Below are positions 10,036-18,074 of a stretch of DNA of 64,000 nucleotides, piece after piece. The stretch's first letter is position 1. Each line of letters begins with the position of its first letter. The notes beneath the pieces were generated by a model. It was not told the origin of the DNA and made no database searches. It saw nothing but the letters and a program-made list of their open reading frames with translations. This DNA is from JAKVBK01 sp022447275. GTDB taxonomy: Bacteria > Pseudomonadota > Alphaproteobacteria > Rhodobacterales > Rhodobacteraceae. The DNA lies in contig CP138932.1 in the NCBI GenBank assembly GCA_047125605.1, positions 2,480,001 to 2,544,000 of the forward strand. Reading direction: 5' to 3'. A program made the translations under genes and the position numbers.

Positions 10036-10824
10036 CTAAGCGAGGCGACCGTAGAAGGTCATCCGGGCACTTTCAGAAAGGCTTACGCCCGGCTCCGTGT
10101 TATAAGCGAGCACGGCAAGCATTCTGGTCGTATCACTCTCATTTGGCGACACACGATGTACCGAGTCGCGCCCCCGAAACAGTACCAGCGTTCCCTGCTC
10201 CATGCTCAAAACGTCTGGTTGCAGCTCTCCATCAAGAAGGGCCTCCACGCCTTCGTAGTTCATGTCACCCGCAGCGGAGTCTCTTAAATGCTTGATGAAC
10301 TCAAAGCGGCTTCCGGCTTCCGGCTTTTGGATCAAAAGAGTTATCGCAAAAGATGAGTTGTCGAAGTGCCAACCCAATTCCTGTCCACGATGCGCATAGT
10401 GGATGTTTATCGAGGACAGGTTGTCTGTGTAAGGATACAGAGCCTGCTCACCGGTAACACCCATTATAAAACCACGGAATTCCGTCGCATCGTAGAGAGT
10501 CCGAAGCGGAGAGTGTGCGCCAACAAAATCATCGCAAATGCAGCCCTTCGACGACTCCACCTGACGGTTACGTGGGTGCACAGCAGGAAATGTTGTATCA
10601 GGTGGCGTCAGATAGACGGAATGTTTTTGGGTGCAGAAATAAGCTTTGTCAGCATTCTGTTGAGCTTCTTCTTGCAGCAAAGCCAACGTAGTTGGGCGGA
10701 TAAAGTCTTTAAGGACCAGAACACCCTTTTCAGCTAAAATGGTTGCGCATTTGGCGCCAAAATCCACTTCATCTATCGGGTATCTCTCAAGATTGACTAC
10801 ATCGTGGATATTCATTGATCCCAT
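10036..10824 (-). CDS. 2-oxoglutarate/Fe(II)-dependent oxygenase, ArpA/HalD-like
   Basis: A 262-residue protein resembling the ArpA / BesD-like branch of Fe(II)/2-oxoglutarate enzymes. The facial triad is visible as GWHFDNSSFAIT (His-x-Asp, about residues 153-155) and a distal His in SVHRVSPN (about 223), followed by the 2OG-binding Arg in TRMLAVLAYNTEPG. Because Asp is present in the HxD motif, a hydroxylase (or desaturase) is more likely than a halogenase, which would have Gly or Ala there. It is convergent with the epimerase pseudogene and divergent from the UDP-glucuronate 4-epimerase. The substrate is unknown; related enzymes act on amino acids or small amines, so a link to sugar synthesis is only positional. 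Confidence 0.75.
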   Translation of the reverse strand: MGSMNIHDVVNLERYPIDEVDFGAKCATILAEKGVLVLKDFIRPTTLALLQEEAQQNADKAYFCTQKHSVYLTPPDTTFPAVHPRNRQVESSKGCICDDFVGAHSPLRTLYDATEFRGFIMGVTGEQALYPYTDNLSSINIHYAHRGQELGWHFDNSSFAITLLIQKPEAGSRFEFIKHLRDSAAGDMNYEGVEALLDGELQPDVLSMEQGTLVLFRGRDSVHRVSPNESDTTRMLAVLAYNTEPGVSLSESARMTFYGRLA

Positions 10825-10923
10825 CCCTATTCAACACACCGAGAGACATCAGCAGATCAGATCATACCAAGCAAGTCTGTACTTTCTGTTGTCTTGGGCA
10901 TCTTCAGTGGTTACGCCTCCGAC

Positions 10924-11955
10924 ATGAGATCTGAAACAAACTCTGCCCGCATCGCTTTTGTAACTGGCGCAGCCGGTTTCATTGGATTTCATGTTGCAAC
11001 AAGGTTGCTGGCCGAGGGGTGGCGGGTGATTGGGCTCGACAGCCTTAATGACTATTACGATCCGAAATTGAAAGAACAGCGCCGCGATCGATTACTAAAC
11101 AAGCCAAGTTTTACTTTCATCCGCGGAAAACTTGAGGATCCCGGCCTGCTTACACGTCTCTTTGAGGAATATCAGCCAGATACTGTAATCCATCTCGCCG
11201 CACAGGCAGGCGTAAGATACTCCATCGAAAACCCAAGAGCTTACATGGAGGCCAACCTACAGGGCACGTTCGAGCTTCTTGAGGCTGCTCGCGTTCAGCC
11301 ACCTAAGCATATGTTGATGGCCTCTACTTCCTCTGTGTTCGGAGCAAATACAAAGATGCCTTATGCAGAAACTGACAAGGCGGATAGCCAAATGTCCTTC
11401 TATGCTGCGACTAAGAAGGCCAACGAAGCGATGAGCCACTCCTATGCCCATATTTATGGGCTGCCGATAACAATGTTTCGTTTTTTTACGGTCTATGGTC
11501 CATGGGGGCGGCCAGACATGGCCCTCTTCAAATTTGTCTCTGCAATACGACATGGGAACCCAATCGATGTTTACAATCACGGCAATATGAAACGCGATTT
11601 CACTTACATCGATGACTTAGTGGAAGCACTAACGCGGTTGATCGGCGCCGCTCCCCCGCCGACAGGTAAGAGGCCAACGGCACTCGCTGGTGACTGCCTG
11701 TCTGCTGTGGCCCCTTGGCGTGTCGTAAATATTGGAAACGCCGAGCCAGTGATGCTTCAAGATTTTATTGTGGCGATAGAAAGCGCTATGGGCCAAAAGG
11801 CAAAAAAGAATTTTATGCCAATGCAGCCGGGTGACGTGCCTGCTACTTGGGCGGATACAAGTTTGTTGAAGCAACTGATCGGCGAGCTTCCACATACATC
11901 AGTTCAAGAAGGTGTTCAGGCTTTCGTCGCATGGTACGAAGCTCAGCAGACATAG
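10924..11955 (+). CDS. UDP-glucuronate 4-epimerase (NAD-dependent epimerase)
   Basis: About 343 residues. It would interconvert UDP-glucuronate and UDP-galacturonate for exopolysaccharide synthesis. The Rossmann motif FVTGAAGFIGFHVATRLL is at the N-terminus, followed by GLDSLNDYYDPKLKEQRR, typical of the CapI/LspL group; the catalytic Ser region is MASTSSVFG and the YxxxK motif is FYAATKKANE; FRFFTVYGPWGRPDMALFKF is the characteristic downstream block. I prefer ATG 10924; the open frame extends upstream to a TTG at 10894, which is a less likely start. UDP-glucose dehydrogenase follows 164 bp downstream and makes its substrate, so the two form a pathway pair. Confidence 0.9.
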   Translation: MRSETNSARIAFVTGAAGFIGFHVATRLLAEGWRVIGLDSLNDYYDPKLKEQRRDRLLNKPSFTFIRGKLEDPGLLTRLFEEYQPDTVIHLAAQAGVRYSIENPRAYMEANLQGTFELLEAARVQPPKHMLMASTSSVFGANTKMPYAETDKADSQMSFYAATKKANEAMSHSYAHIYGLPITMFRFFTVYGPWGRPDMALFKFVSAIRHGNPIDVYNHGNMKRDFTYIDDLVEALTRLIGAAPPPTGKRPTALAGDCLSAVAPWRVVNIGNAEPVMLQDFIVAIESAMGQKAKKNFMPMQPGDVPATWADTSLLKQLIGELPHTSVQEGVQAFVAWYEAQQT

Positions 11956-12119
11956 AGAAATCAAGTCAGACAAAGATGATTATTTAAGGCTTGACCGGAC
12001 TAAAAGAAGACCGCATCGCGAGTTTCACTTGCCGAGCAAAAGGGGGGCGGTTCTGCATTGACACTTTACCAACTTTCGCACAGTTGAGCAGAAAATTTTG
12101 TAAATGAAGAGTTACAGCC

Positions 12120-13424
12120 ATGAAAATTGCGATGATCGGAACCGGGTATGTCGGGCTTGTATCTGGCGTTTGCTTCTCTGATTTTGGGCATGACGTAATT
12201 TGTGTCGACAAAGATCCAGCTAAGATCGAGATGCTTAACAACGGCAAAGTGCCGATCTATGAGCCTGGTCTCGAAGATCTCATGGCACGCAACGTTCAGG
12301 CTGGGCGACTGTCATTTACCGGCGATCTGGCGGCTGCAGTGGCGCAAGCCGACGCGGTATTTATTGCTGTGGGAACGCCGACCCGTCGTGGCGACGGACA
12401 TGCTGATCTCACATATGTCTTTGCAGCGGCGGAAGAAATCGCGCGTGCAGTAAATGGCTATACTATTGTCGTAACGAAATCGACTGTCCCGGTCGGCACT
12501 AATGCAAAAGTGCTGGATGTTATCCGCAACGCAGCGCCAAATGCAGATGTGGATGTTGCATCCAACCCTGAGTTCTTGCGTGAAGGCGCGGCAATTGATG
12601 ATTTTATGCGCCCCGACCGTGTCGTGGTGGGCGTGCAATCAGAGCGCGCACAATCGACAATGGGAGATATCTACCGCCCTCTATTTCTGAGAGATTTTCC
12701 CATCGTCTACACCGATCTCGAAAGTGCTGAGGTGATCAAGTATGCGGCGAACGCGTTTCTGGCGACGAAGATCACCTTCATCAACGAGATGGCAATGCTT
12801 TGCGAGCGTGTCGGCGCTGATATCAAGGCGGTCTCAAAGGGCATGGGCCTCGATGGGCGGATCGGCAATAAATTTCTTCATGCAGGGCCAGGCTATGGCG
12901 GCTCGTGTTTTCCTAAGGACACCAAAGCTCTCGCACGCATTGGCCAGGACCATGCTGTTCCACTTGAGATAACCGAAACGGTCATTTCTGTGAACGAGGC
13001 CGTAAAGCGACGGATGATCGACAAGGTTCGCGATCTCGTTGATGGAACATTTAAAGACAAGACGATCGCCGTCCTTGGCGTTACGTTCAAACCCAATACG
13101 GATGACATGCGGGAAGCGCCTTCCCTGACTATTGTACCAGCCATGATTGGCGGGGGAGCAAAGGTGCGCGTTGTAGATCCCCACGGACGCGGGGAGGGCG
13201 AAGAATTGCTTCCAGGGGTGTGTTGGTTAGAAAACGCCTACACGGCTGTGGAAGATGCCGATGCTGTAGTACTGCTCACAGAATGGAATGCCTTCCGCGC
13301 TTTGAATCTCAACCGTATCGCAGACGCTATGGCAAACCCTCGTATGGCTGACCTGCGCAATATATACTCGCAGGAAGATGCAAAACGGGCTGGTTTTGAA
13401 GCCTATGTTGCCATCGGCCGGTAA
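12120..13424 (+). CDS. ugd: UDP-glucose 6-dehydrogenase
   Basis: A 434-residue enzyme that oxidises UDP-glucose to UDP-glucuronate with two NAD. The N-terminal NAD fold has MKIAMIGTGYVGLVSGVCFS; the STVPVGT segment and EFLREGAAIDDFMRPDRVVVG are family hallmarks; the catalytic Cys lies in GYGGSCFPKD (about Cys263); the C-terminal UDP-binding domain has VLGVTFKPNTDDMREAPS. Its length is standard and no key residue is missing. It is preceded by the UDP-glucuronate 4-epimerase, so the two supply uronic acid precursors to the polysaccharide made by this locus. Confidence 0.97.
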   Translation: MKIAMIGTGYVGLVSGVCFSDFGHDVICVDKDPAKIEMLNNGKVPIYEPGLEDLMARNVQAGRLSFTGDLAAAVAQADAVFIAVGTPTRRGDGHADLTYVFAAAEEIARAVNGYTIVVTKSTVPVGTNAKVLDVIRNAAPNADVDVASNPEFLREGAAIDDFMRPDRVVVGVQSERAQSTMGDIYRPLFLRDFPIVYTDLESAEVIKYAANAFLATKITFINEMAMLCERVGADIKAVSKGMGLDGRIGNKFLHAGPGYGGSCFPKDTKALARIGQDHAVPLEITETVISVNEAVKRRMIDKVRDLVDGTFKDKTIAVLGVTFKPNTDDMREAPSLTIVPAMIGGGAKVRVVDPHGRGEGEELLPGVCWLENAYTAVEDADAVVLLTEWNAFRALNLNRIADAMANPRMADLRNIYSQEDAKRAGFEAYVAIGR

Positions 13425-13818
13425 TGTCGCTCAGGCCAAGCCTTGCGCGTATCGTCGACGCTTAGCAAGTCAGGCCAAGGGGTTATTCATCTGACAAAGC
13501 TACACGTCAGACTTTCTAACTAGCTGCATATACTCTCCTCTAAAAATGAAATTGGGGTCCGACGGCAGTTTCAAATAGAGAGGGGCTGGCGAAGCTCAAC
13601 GGGTTTCATCAAATGCGGATCGTCCACTTTCCTCGCCGGCCTCTTGATGAACGGGATTTGTTGCTTTGAGTTTCGGCAGCGCTGTGGCCGAGCGGACGCC
13701 CTTCCGCTATTTGCGAGCATGGCCTCCAAATAAGCACAGGCTCCTGTTCGCAGTTACCGTGGCGTTCTAGTCAGGCGCAGGATACTGTGCTTCTCCAAGC
13801 AAAAGCGCGCAGGATGTT
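13425..13818. other. Intergenic region, nothing recognised
   Basis: About 390 bases between ugd and the ABC exporter. I see no open frame of coding character, no RNA gene and no clear terminator. It marks the change from the sugar-precursor genes to the exporter pair and presumably carries the exporter promoter. Confidence 0.4.
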
Positions 13819-14751
13819 ATGTCTCCCATCGTTCGCATCGAAAATCTGACCAAGTCGTACGGCAATGGCCACAAGGCACTAAACAGCGTGTCTTTGGATA
13901 TTGAGCAGGGTGAAATTCTCGCTCTTCTAGGACCAAACGGTGCTGGAAAGACGACGTTGATTTCAACTGTCTGTGGCATCACACGGCCAACCAGTGGACG
14001 GATAGAGGTGAACGGCCATGATGTCGTTACCTCTTATCGGGCAGCCCGGACACAAATTGGGCTTGTGCCGCAGGAAATTTCGCTGGAGCCGTTTGCCAAG
14101 GTTTGGGACTCGGTCAGTTTCACGCGCGGTCTTTTTGGAAAAGCCCGGGACGATGCCTATCTGGAGCAGTTGCTCGCCTCGTTGTCGCTTTCAGACAAGC
14201 GCAATTCCAAGACGCTTGAGCTTTCCGGGGGCATGAAGAGGAGAGTGCTCATCGCTAAGGCGCTCAGCCATCAGCCACGCATTTTGTTTCTGGATGAGCC
14301 GACAGCAGGCGTTGATGTGGAATTGCGCCGCGACATGTGGGAGGTGGTTGCTGGCCTCAAGGCGCAGGGGGTCACGATTATCCTGACCACGCATTACATC
14401 GAGGAAGCAGAAGCGATTGCCGATCGTGTGGGTGTAATTAACAAGGGCGAGATTCTACTGGTTGAAGAAAAGCGCGCCTTGATGAGACGCATGGGCAAAA
14501 AACAGCTGCGTATTGAGTTGACCCAACCCGTCAGCGAATTGCCCGACAGCCTGTCGTCCTATAGTCTGACCCTTGATGAGGGGGCGCTACTATATCAGTA
14601 CGATACAGCAGCTGAGCGCACCCACATCACGGCCTTGCTCGGGGATCTGTCGAAGGCTGGTCTAAAGCTGCGCGATCTTTCGACCCGGGAAAGCAGCTTA
14701 GAGGAAATTTTTGTGGATCTTGTGCGTAATCAGACGGGAGGCGCGTCATGA
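13819..14751 (+). CDS. ABC-2 exporter, ATP-binding subunit (YadG-like)
   Basis: A 310-residue ATPase. Walker A is LLGPNGAGKTT (about residues 36-46), the Q-loop region is IGLVPQEISLEPF, the signature is LELSGGMKRRVLIAKAL, Walker B is RILFLDEPTAGVD and the switch His is in TIILTTHYIEEAEAI. The C-terminal 80 residues form the extra domain common to ABC-2 exporter ATPases of the YadG/CcmA type. It overlaps the permease by four bases (ATGA), so the two are translated together. The cargo is unknown. Proximity to polysaccharide genes is suggestive, but YadGH-type pairs are common housekeeping exporters. Confidence 0.92.
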   Translation: MSPIVRIENLTKSYGNGHKALNSVSLDIEQGEILALLGPNGAGKTTLISTVCGITRPTSGRIEVNGHDVVTSYRAARTQIGLVPQEISLEPFAKVWDSVSFTRGLFGKARDDAYLEQLLASLSLSDKRNSKTLELSGGMKRRVLIAKALSHQPRILFLDEPTAGVDVELRRDMWEVVAGLKAQGVTIILTTHYIEEAEAIADRVGVINKGEILLVEEKRALMRRMGKKQLRIELTQPVSELPDSLSSYSLTLDEGALLYQYDTAAERTHITALLGDLSKAGLKLRDLSTRESSLEEIFVDLVRNQTGGAS

Positions 14752-15509
14752 ACTTGATGGCCGTAAGAATGATGTTTGCGCATGAGATGAGCCGTTTCTG
14801 GCGCACCGTTGCGCAGAGCCTGATCTCACCTGTCCTGTCGACATCGCTTTATTTCGTGGTGTTCGGCGCCGCTATAGGCAGCCGCATTGAGCAAGTCGAA
14901 GGGGTGGATTACGGGGCCTTTATCGTGCCAGGGCTGATCATGCTGTCCGTGATCACGCAGGCCATTTCAAACGCGTCTTTCGGGATTTATTTCCCAAAGT
15001 TCATTGGTACGATCTATGAGCACTTGTCCGCCCCGGTGAGCTTTCTCGAAATTGTTGTTGGGTATGTGGGCGCTGCGGCCGCAAAGGCTATGATCATCGG
15101 TGTGACCATCCTGATTACGGCGTTTTTCTTTGTAGACCTGCCGATCGCCCATCCCATCGCGATGGTCCTGTTCATGGTGTTGACAGCACTGAGCTTTGCT
15201 CTTTTGGGCTTCATCATTGGCATCTGGGCAGATAATTTCGAACAGCTCCAGTTGATACCGCTTCTGGTGATCACTCCCTTGGTTTTTCTAGGGGGCGCGT
15301 TTTACTCCGTCTCGATGTTGCCACCCGCGTGGCAGACCGTGTCGCTGTTCAATCCAGTCGTCTATCTGATATCTGGGTTCCGGTGGGCGTTTTTTGGCAC
15401 CGCGGATGTGCCCATATTCTGGAGCCTTGCCGCAATCAGCCTGTTCACCTTGCTCTGCATTGCAGTCATCGGATGGATTTTTCGCACCGGGTATAAGCTG
15501 CGCGCTTAA
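14748..15509 (+). CDS. ABC-2 exporter, permease subunit (YadH-like)
   Basis: A 253-residue membrane protein of the ABC-2 permease family with about six membrane segments. The N-terminal cytoplasmic stretch MMFAHEMSRFWRTVAQSLISPVLSTSLYFVVFG and the later ITPLVFLGGAFYSVSMLPPAWQ segment are typical of the family (the latter corresponds to the conserved P-x-FLSGxFYPxxxLP element). It is coupled to the ATPase upstream and ends just before a strong hairpin terminator, so the operon is two genes long. It exports an unknown substrate from the inner membrane. Confidence 0.9.
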   Translation: MNLMAVRMMFAHEMSRFWRTVAQSLISPVLSTSLYFVVFGAAIGSRIEQVEGVDYGAFIVPGLIMLSVITQAISNASFGIYFPKFIGTIYEHLSAPVSFLEIVVGYVGAAAAKAMIIGVTILITAFFFVDLPIAHPIAMVLFMVLTALSFALLGFIIGIWADNFEQLQLIPLLVITPLVFLGGAFYSVSMLPPAWQTVSLFNPVVYLISGFRWAFFGTADVPIFWSLAAISLFTLLCIAVIGWIFRTGYKLRA

Positions 15510-15518
15510 ATGCAAAAA

Positions 15519-15543
15519 GGGCCTGCTCTTGGCAGGCCCCGTC
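15519..15543 (+). terminator. Rho-independent-like terminator after ABC-2 exporter
   Basis: A perfect inverted repeat GGGCCTGC / GCAGGCCC (15519-15526 and 15532-15539) with a five-base loop sits 10 bases after the permease stop and is preceded by an A-run. The following bases (CGTCTTGT) are only partly T-rich. On the other strand the same hairpin preceded by that A-run becomes a hairpin followed by TTTTT, so it may also terminate the convergent gene ending at 15567. Confidence 0.75.
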
Positions 15544-15566
15544 TTGTCCCTCGGTGAGGAGCGTAG

Positions 15567-16547
15567 TCATCCCTTGATGTTTCGCGCCGATTCTTTGAGT
15601 TCTTCGTACTGCCCTGCCGGGCGAAAACGCCAAAGATAATCAGGCAGAACGGCCGCCATCGCTGTCGGCTCGATACCAAGATCCGCAAAGCTCTTGGCAT
15701 CCGGCGACACCACGTTATCCCGCGCCAGATTGCGCACCTGGTCTCGGGTCAATTGTGGCTTCAGCAAACCGCCTGAAATCGCATAGAGCACGTCAAAAGT
15801 GCCCCCCATGATGCGGGCGATAAAGAACGGAATGTTGACGACCAGTTTGCGACGGCGAATGACTGACAACATCAGCCCCATCAACTCCCGGAATGTCATC
15901 GTGGCAGGGCCGCCCAATTCGTAGACCCCAGGGACAGCATCTCCCTCAAGAGCCTTCTCAGCAGCTCGGGCCACGTCCTCCACCCAGACGGGTTGAAAGC
16001 GTGTGTCCGCTCCGACCACGGGGAGAAGAGGCCCCAACCGAGACAGGCTGGCAAAGCGGTTAAAGAACTGATCTTCAGTACCAAAAACCACGGAAGGTCG
16101 AAGGATAATTGCATCGGGTTGGTGTTCTAGGACGCCTGCTTCACCCTCGGCTTTGGTCCGCGCATAGGTGCTGACAGAGTCCGCGTCGGCCCCGATTGCA
16201 GAAATCTGCACAAAGTTCGTGATCCCCTCGGCCGCAGCCAATCGCGCAGCACGTTCGGCCCCTTCGGTTTGCACAGTGTCGAATTTGTTTGGCCCGGCAT
16301 TGAGCAGAATGCCAACGCAATTCACCGCCGCGTCCGCTCCATCTAGCGCGGCAGCAACGGAAGCGTCATCCCGTATGTTGCAAAGGATTGGCTCCACCTG
16401 ACCCACCACACCATATGTGCGCAGGAAACCGGCCTCTTCGGGGCGTCGCACGGCAACCCGTACACGCCATCCGGCCTTTGCCATACGCTGGGTAATGTAC
16501 CGGCCTACGAAGCCGGAGCCGCCAAAAATCGTAACGAGTCTCGACAT
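15567..16547 (-). CDS. NDUFA9-like NAD(P)-binding protein (complex I-associated)
   Basis: A 326-residue atypical short-chain dehydrogenase. The N-terminus VTIFGGSGFVGRYITQRMA carries the glycine-rich dinucleotide motif; the SYxxxK-type centre is altered (STYARTKAEGEAGV), as in the NDUFA9 group, and LRPSVVFGTEDQFFNRFA is a hallmark of complex I NDUFA9-family proteins in alphaproteobacteria. In mitochondria the homologue binds NADPH at complex I; in Rhodobacterales it is commonly annotated as a complex I NDUFA9 subunit family protein. It is a stable chromosomal gene next to the tRNA and probably marks the backbone into which the island integrated. Confidence 0.88.
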   Translation of the reverse strand: MSRLVTIFGGSGFVGRYITQRMAKAGWRVRVAVRRPEEAGFLRTYGVVGQVEPILCNIRDDASVAAALDGADAAVNCVGILLNAGPNKFDTVQTEGAERAARLAAAEGITNFVQISAIGADADSVSTYARTKAEGEAGVLEHQPDAIILRPSVVFGTEDQFFNRFASLSRLGPLLPVVGADTRFQPVWVEDVARAAEKALEGDAVPGVYELGGPATMTFRELMGLMLSVIRRRKLVVNIPFFIARIMGGTFDVLYAISGGLLKPQLTRDQVRNLARDNVVSPDAKSFADLGIEPTAMAAVLPDYLWRFRPAGQYEELKESARNIKG

Positions 16548-16694
16548 AGTGTTTTGTCCCTAGCAAGCAGTTCCATGTGGGATATCCTGAGTTTGCGCCA
16601 GCGGCAACGTGGTCAAACGCCCGTTTTTTCGCTTATCGCTTTTTGCGTGTTGACACCCACTCTAACCAGCCATATCACGCGCCCCACGACACCT

Positions 16695-16781
16695 GCCCAG
16701 GTGGCGGAATTGGTAGACGCGCTAGCTTCAGGTGCTAGTGTCCGTATGGACGTGGAGGTTCGAGTCCTCTCCTGGGCACCA
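16695..16781 (+). tRNA. tRNA-Leu (anticodon CAG), island attachment site
   Basis: A class II tRNA of 87 bases including an encoded CCA. The acceptor stem is GCCCAGG (16695-16701) paired with CCTGGGC (16771-16777), the discriminator is A, then CCA. The D-arm is GGCGGAATTGGTAGACGC, the anticodon stem-loop CTAGC-TTCAGGT-GCTAG gives anticodon CAG, there is a long variable arm, and the T-arm is GAGGTTCGAGTCCTC. The last 16 bases (16766-16781) are repeated exactly at 21615-21630, showing use as an integration site; the gene itself remains intact. Confidence 0.96.
16766..16781 (+). repeat. attL core (tRNA 3' end)
   Basis: CCTCTCCTGGGCACCA forms the 3' part of the T-stem and acceptor stem plus CCA of tRNA-Leu. 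It is identical to 21615-21630; homology stops on both sides, so this is the crossover region of the element. Confidence 0.85.
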
Positions 16782-17093
16782 ATGTCAAGTATAAAACCCC
16801 ATAAAACCGCTGTTTTCTGAAGATTTGGCTGTGGCGGTCAGGTTTGTGCCCCACAAACTGCCCCACAAATCTAGCATAGCGGTAACATCTCTGCATGTGC
16901 CAAGCTGAGTGTCCTTCCCAGCCCATGTGAGAGGTCAATTCGGCCGATGTAGATTTGGGATGGGCCAACAAGACAAGCAGAAGGGCTGTCTCGGTTTCGC
17001 TCGGCGGTCTTTTTGCAAAAGGCCTCATTTTTACCATGATCGTGGTTGAACGTTTTGAATACCATCGTGCGACATAAGTAGTGGGGCAATTTG
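16782..17093. other. Left end of island: arm-type repeats and HTH gene remnant
   Basis: At 16847-16857 and 16859-16869 there are two direct copies of TGCCCCACAAA, probable integrase arm sites. On the minus strand, roughly 17045-16900, the frame reads MVKMRPFAKRPPSETETALL, then HPKSTSAELTSHMGWEGHSA and WHMQ, which resembles a small helix-turn-helix protein known from Rhodobacterales islands (TEAALLLVLRAHPGSTSAELTARMGWDG-type); the downstream part is out of register, so I read it as a fragment. No intact gene is present. Confidence 0.45.
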
Positions 17094-17672
17094 ATGTTTC
17101 GAAGACTAGCAGCTCCTCTAACCATACTGATGATGCTGGGGAGCCCAATATTTGCGCAGTCGGGGGCAGCTTACATGGCGCTGCAACATGCCCTCGCTGT
17201 CAAAGGCCATTATACCAATGAGGTCGATGGAGTAACTGGCCCTGCCACACGCGCAGCGATCAGGAACTACGCTGATCGTTACGGCCTTGAACCATTTTTC
17301 TGGCCCGTTGCAGGGCACATCGCAAGAAACCTATCTTGGGAACTAGACTGGAATGATCGCTTCGAAAATGCGGTGCACGATACTCTTCGCGGATATCTAT
17401 TAGATGTTGAAAGCGCGCGTGTCGACGAACGCCGAGCGTTTGTTTTGCCAAAGACAAGAGGTGCTAAGAGCGAAAAGTACGGCGTGTGCGTCCGCGTCAA
17501 TGCCAAGAACCGGTTCGGCGCTTATGTGGGTTACCAGTGGATCTATATGGCAGGGTTCAGCTTTAACATCCTAGACGAGAAGACTGTAACGCTGTTTCCG
17601 CCGATAGACTATATCACTCAGGAAGACGCCATAACATGGTGTGCGCTGGGGTATGTGATGCTGAATGCGTGA
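17094..17672 (+). CDS. Exported protein with peptidoglycan-binding-like domain
   Basis: A 192-residue protein starting at ATG 17094 (the TTG just before it at 17091 is less likely). The N-terminus MFRRLAAPLTILMMLGSPIFA looks like a cleavable signal peptide. Residues about 25-65 (ALQHALAVKGHYTNEVDGVTGPATRAAIRNY) fit a peptidoglycan-binding domain 1 fold: a leading amphipathic helix, the xGxYxxxxDGxxGPATxxAI pattern and a second helix. The remainder has no match I recognise and contains a C-terminal WCALGYVML stretch. It is probably periplasmic. As first cargo gene of the island it is followed by the palindromic repeat cluster. No catalytic motif is seen. Confidence 0.7.
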   Translation: MFRRLAAPLTILMMLGSPIFAQSGAAYMALQHALAVKGHYTNEVDGVTGPATRAAIRNYADRYGLEPFFWPVAGHIARNLSWELDWNDRFENAVHDTLRGYLLDVESARVDERRAFVLPKTRGAKSEKYGVCVRVNAKNRFGAYVGYQWIYMAGFSFNILDEKTVTLFPPIDYITQEDAITWCALGYVMLNA

Positions 17673-18074
17673 TGGCTTTGAAAAGTGATTGCTAACTCGG
17701 GCGTGCGTGACTTGTGTGTTCCGGTCGGAACACTGCCCGCTCTGCAACCGCTGAGACTTGCTCCTACGTAGTGTTCCGGCCGAAGCGGAGTGCTCGTGGG
17801 GACAATAGGGCGGCTGGCTTATGGAGTGTTCCGTCCGGAACAGAGGCCGCTGGACCCACTTTCTGAAAAGTTGTTCCGGCGAAGATCGTGCATAGAGCTG
17901 TGTTTGCATAGGAACGCAACTGAGAGGTAATGGGCGTGATCGGCCCGTCAGGCACTCCTCAAGGCCGGTGGACAAGATCTTATGCAGTTCCAGCCAGATC
18001 AGTTTCTCCAGGGTATTGAGTATCTTCTCGAATTTACGGCATAGAAGGAGGGCCTGTTGCCTACGATTATTTGA
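17673..18074. other. 400-base gap holding a palindromic repeat cluster
   Basis: There is no coding frame of credible character between the first two cargo genes. The region 17716-17885 contains four spaced copies of a GTTCCG-based palindrome or half-palindrome (listed separately). From 17886 to the start of the next gene I see only a purine-rich AGAAGGAGGG at about 18043, too far from the GTG at 18075 to be its ribosome binding site. Confidence 0.5.
17716..17885. repeat. Cluster of four GTGTTCCG palindromic repeats
   Basis: Copy 1 at 17716-17733 is GTGTTCCGGTCGGAACAC, a perfect 8-bp inverted repeat around GT. Copy 2 begins at 17771 with GTGTTCCG-GC-CGAAG and a degenerate right arm. Copy 3 at 17826-17843 is GTGTTCCGTCCGGAACAG, seven of eight arm pairs matching. 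Copy 4 begins at 17871 with TTGTTCCGGC. Spacing between starts is 55, 55 and 45 bases, and the sequence between copies is not conserved. The layout fits binding sites for a dimeric DNA-binding protein, placed in a non-coding part of a mobile island. Confidence 0.75.

Noticed and set aside
10366..10737. 123-codon plus-strand ORF
   Set aside because: Antisense to the 2OG oxygenase, whose metal-binding motifs are clear on the minus strand.
16735..17148. 137-codon minus-strand ORF crossing the tRNA gene
   Set aside because: Its C-terminus is the reverse translation of the tRNA-Leu T-arm; only the part near 16900-17045 resembles a real HTH protein and is noted as a fragment.
17716..17885. Integron attC sites
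   Set aside because: The spacing resembles small cassettes, but there are no GTTRRRY core sites, no cassette genes between copies and the recombinase lacks an integron-type context.
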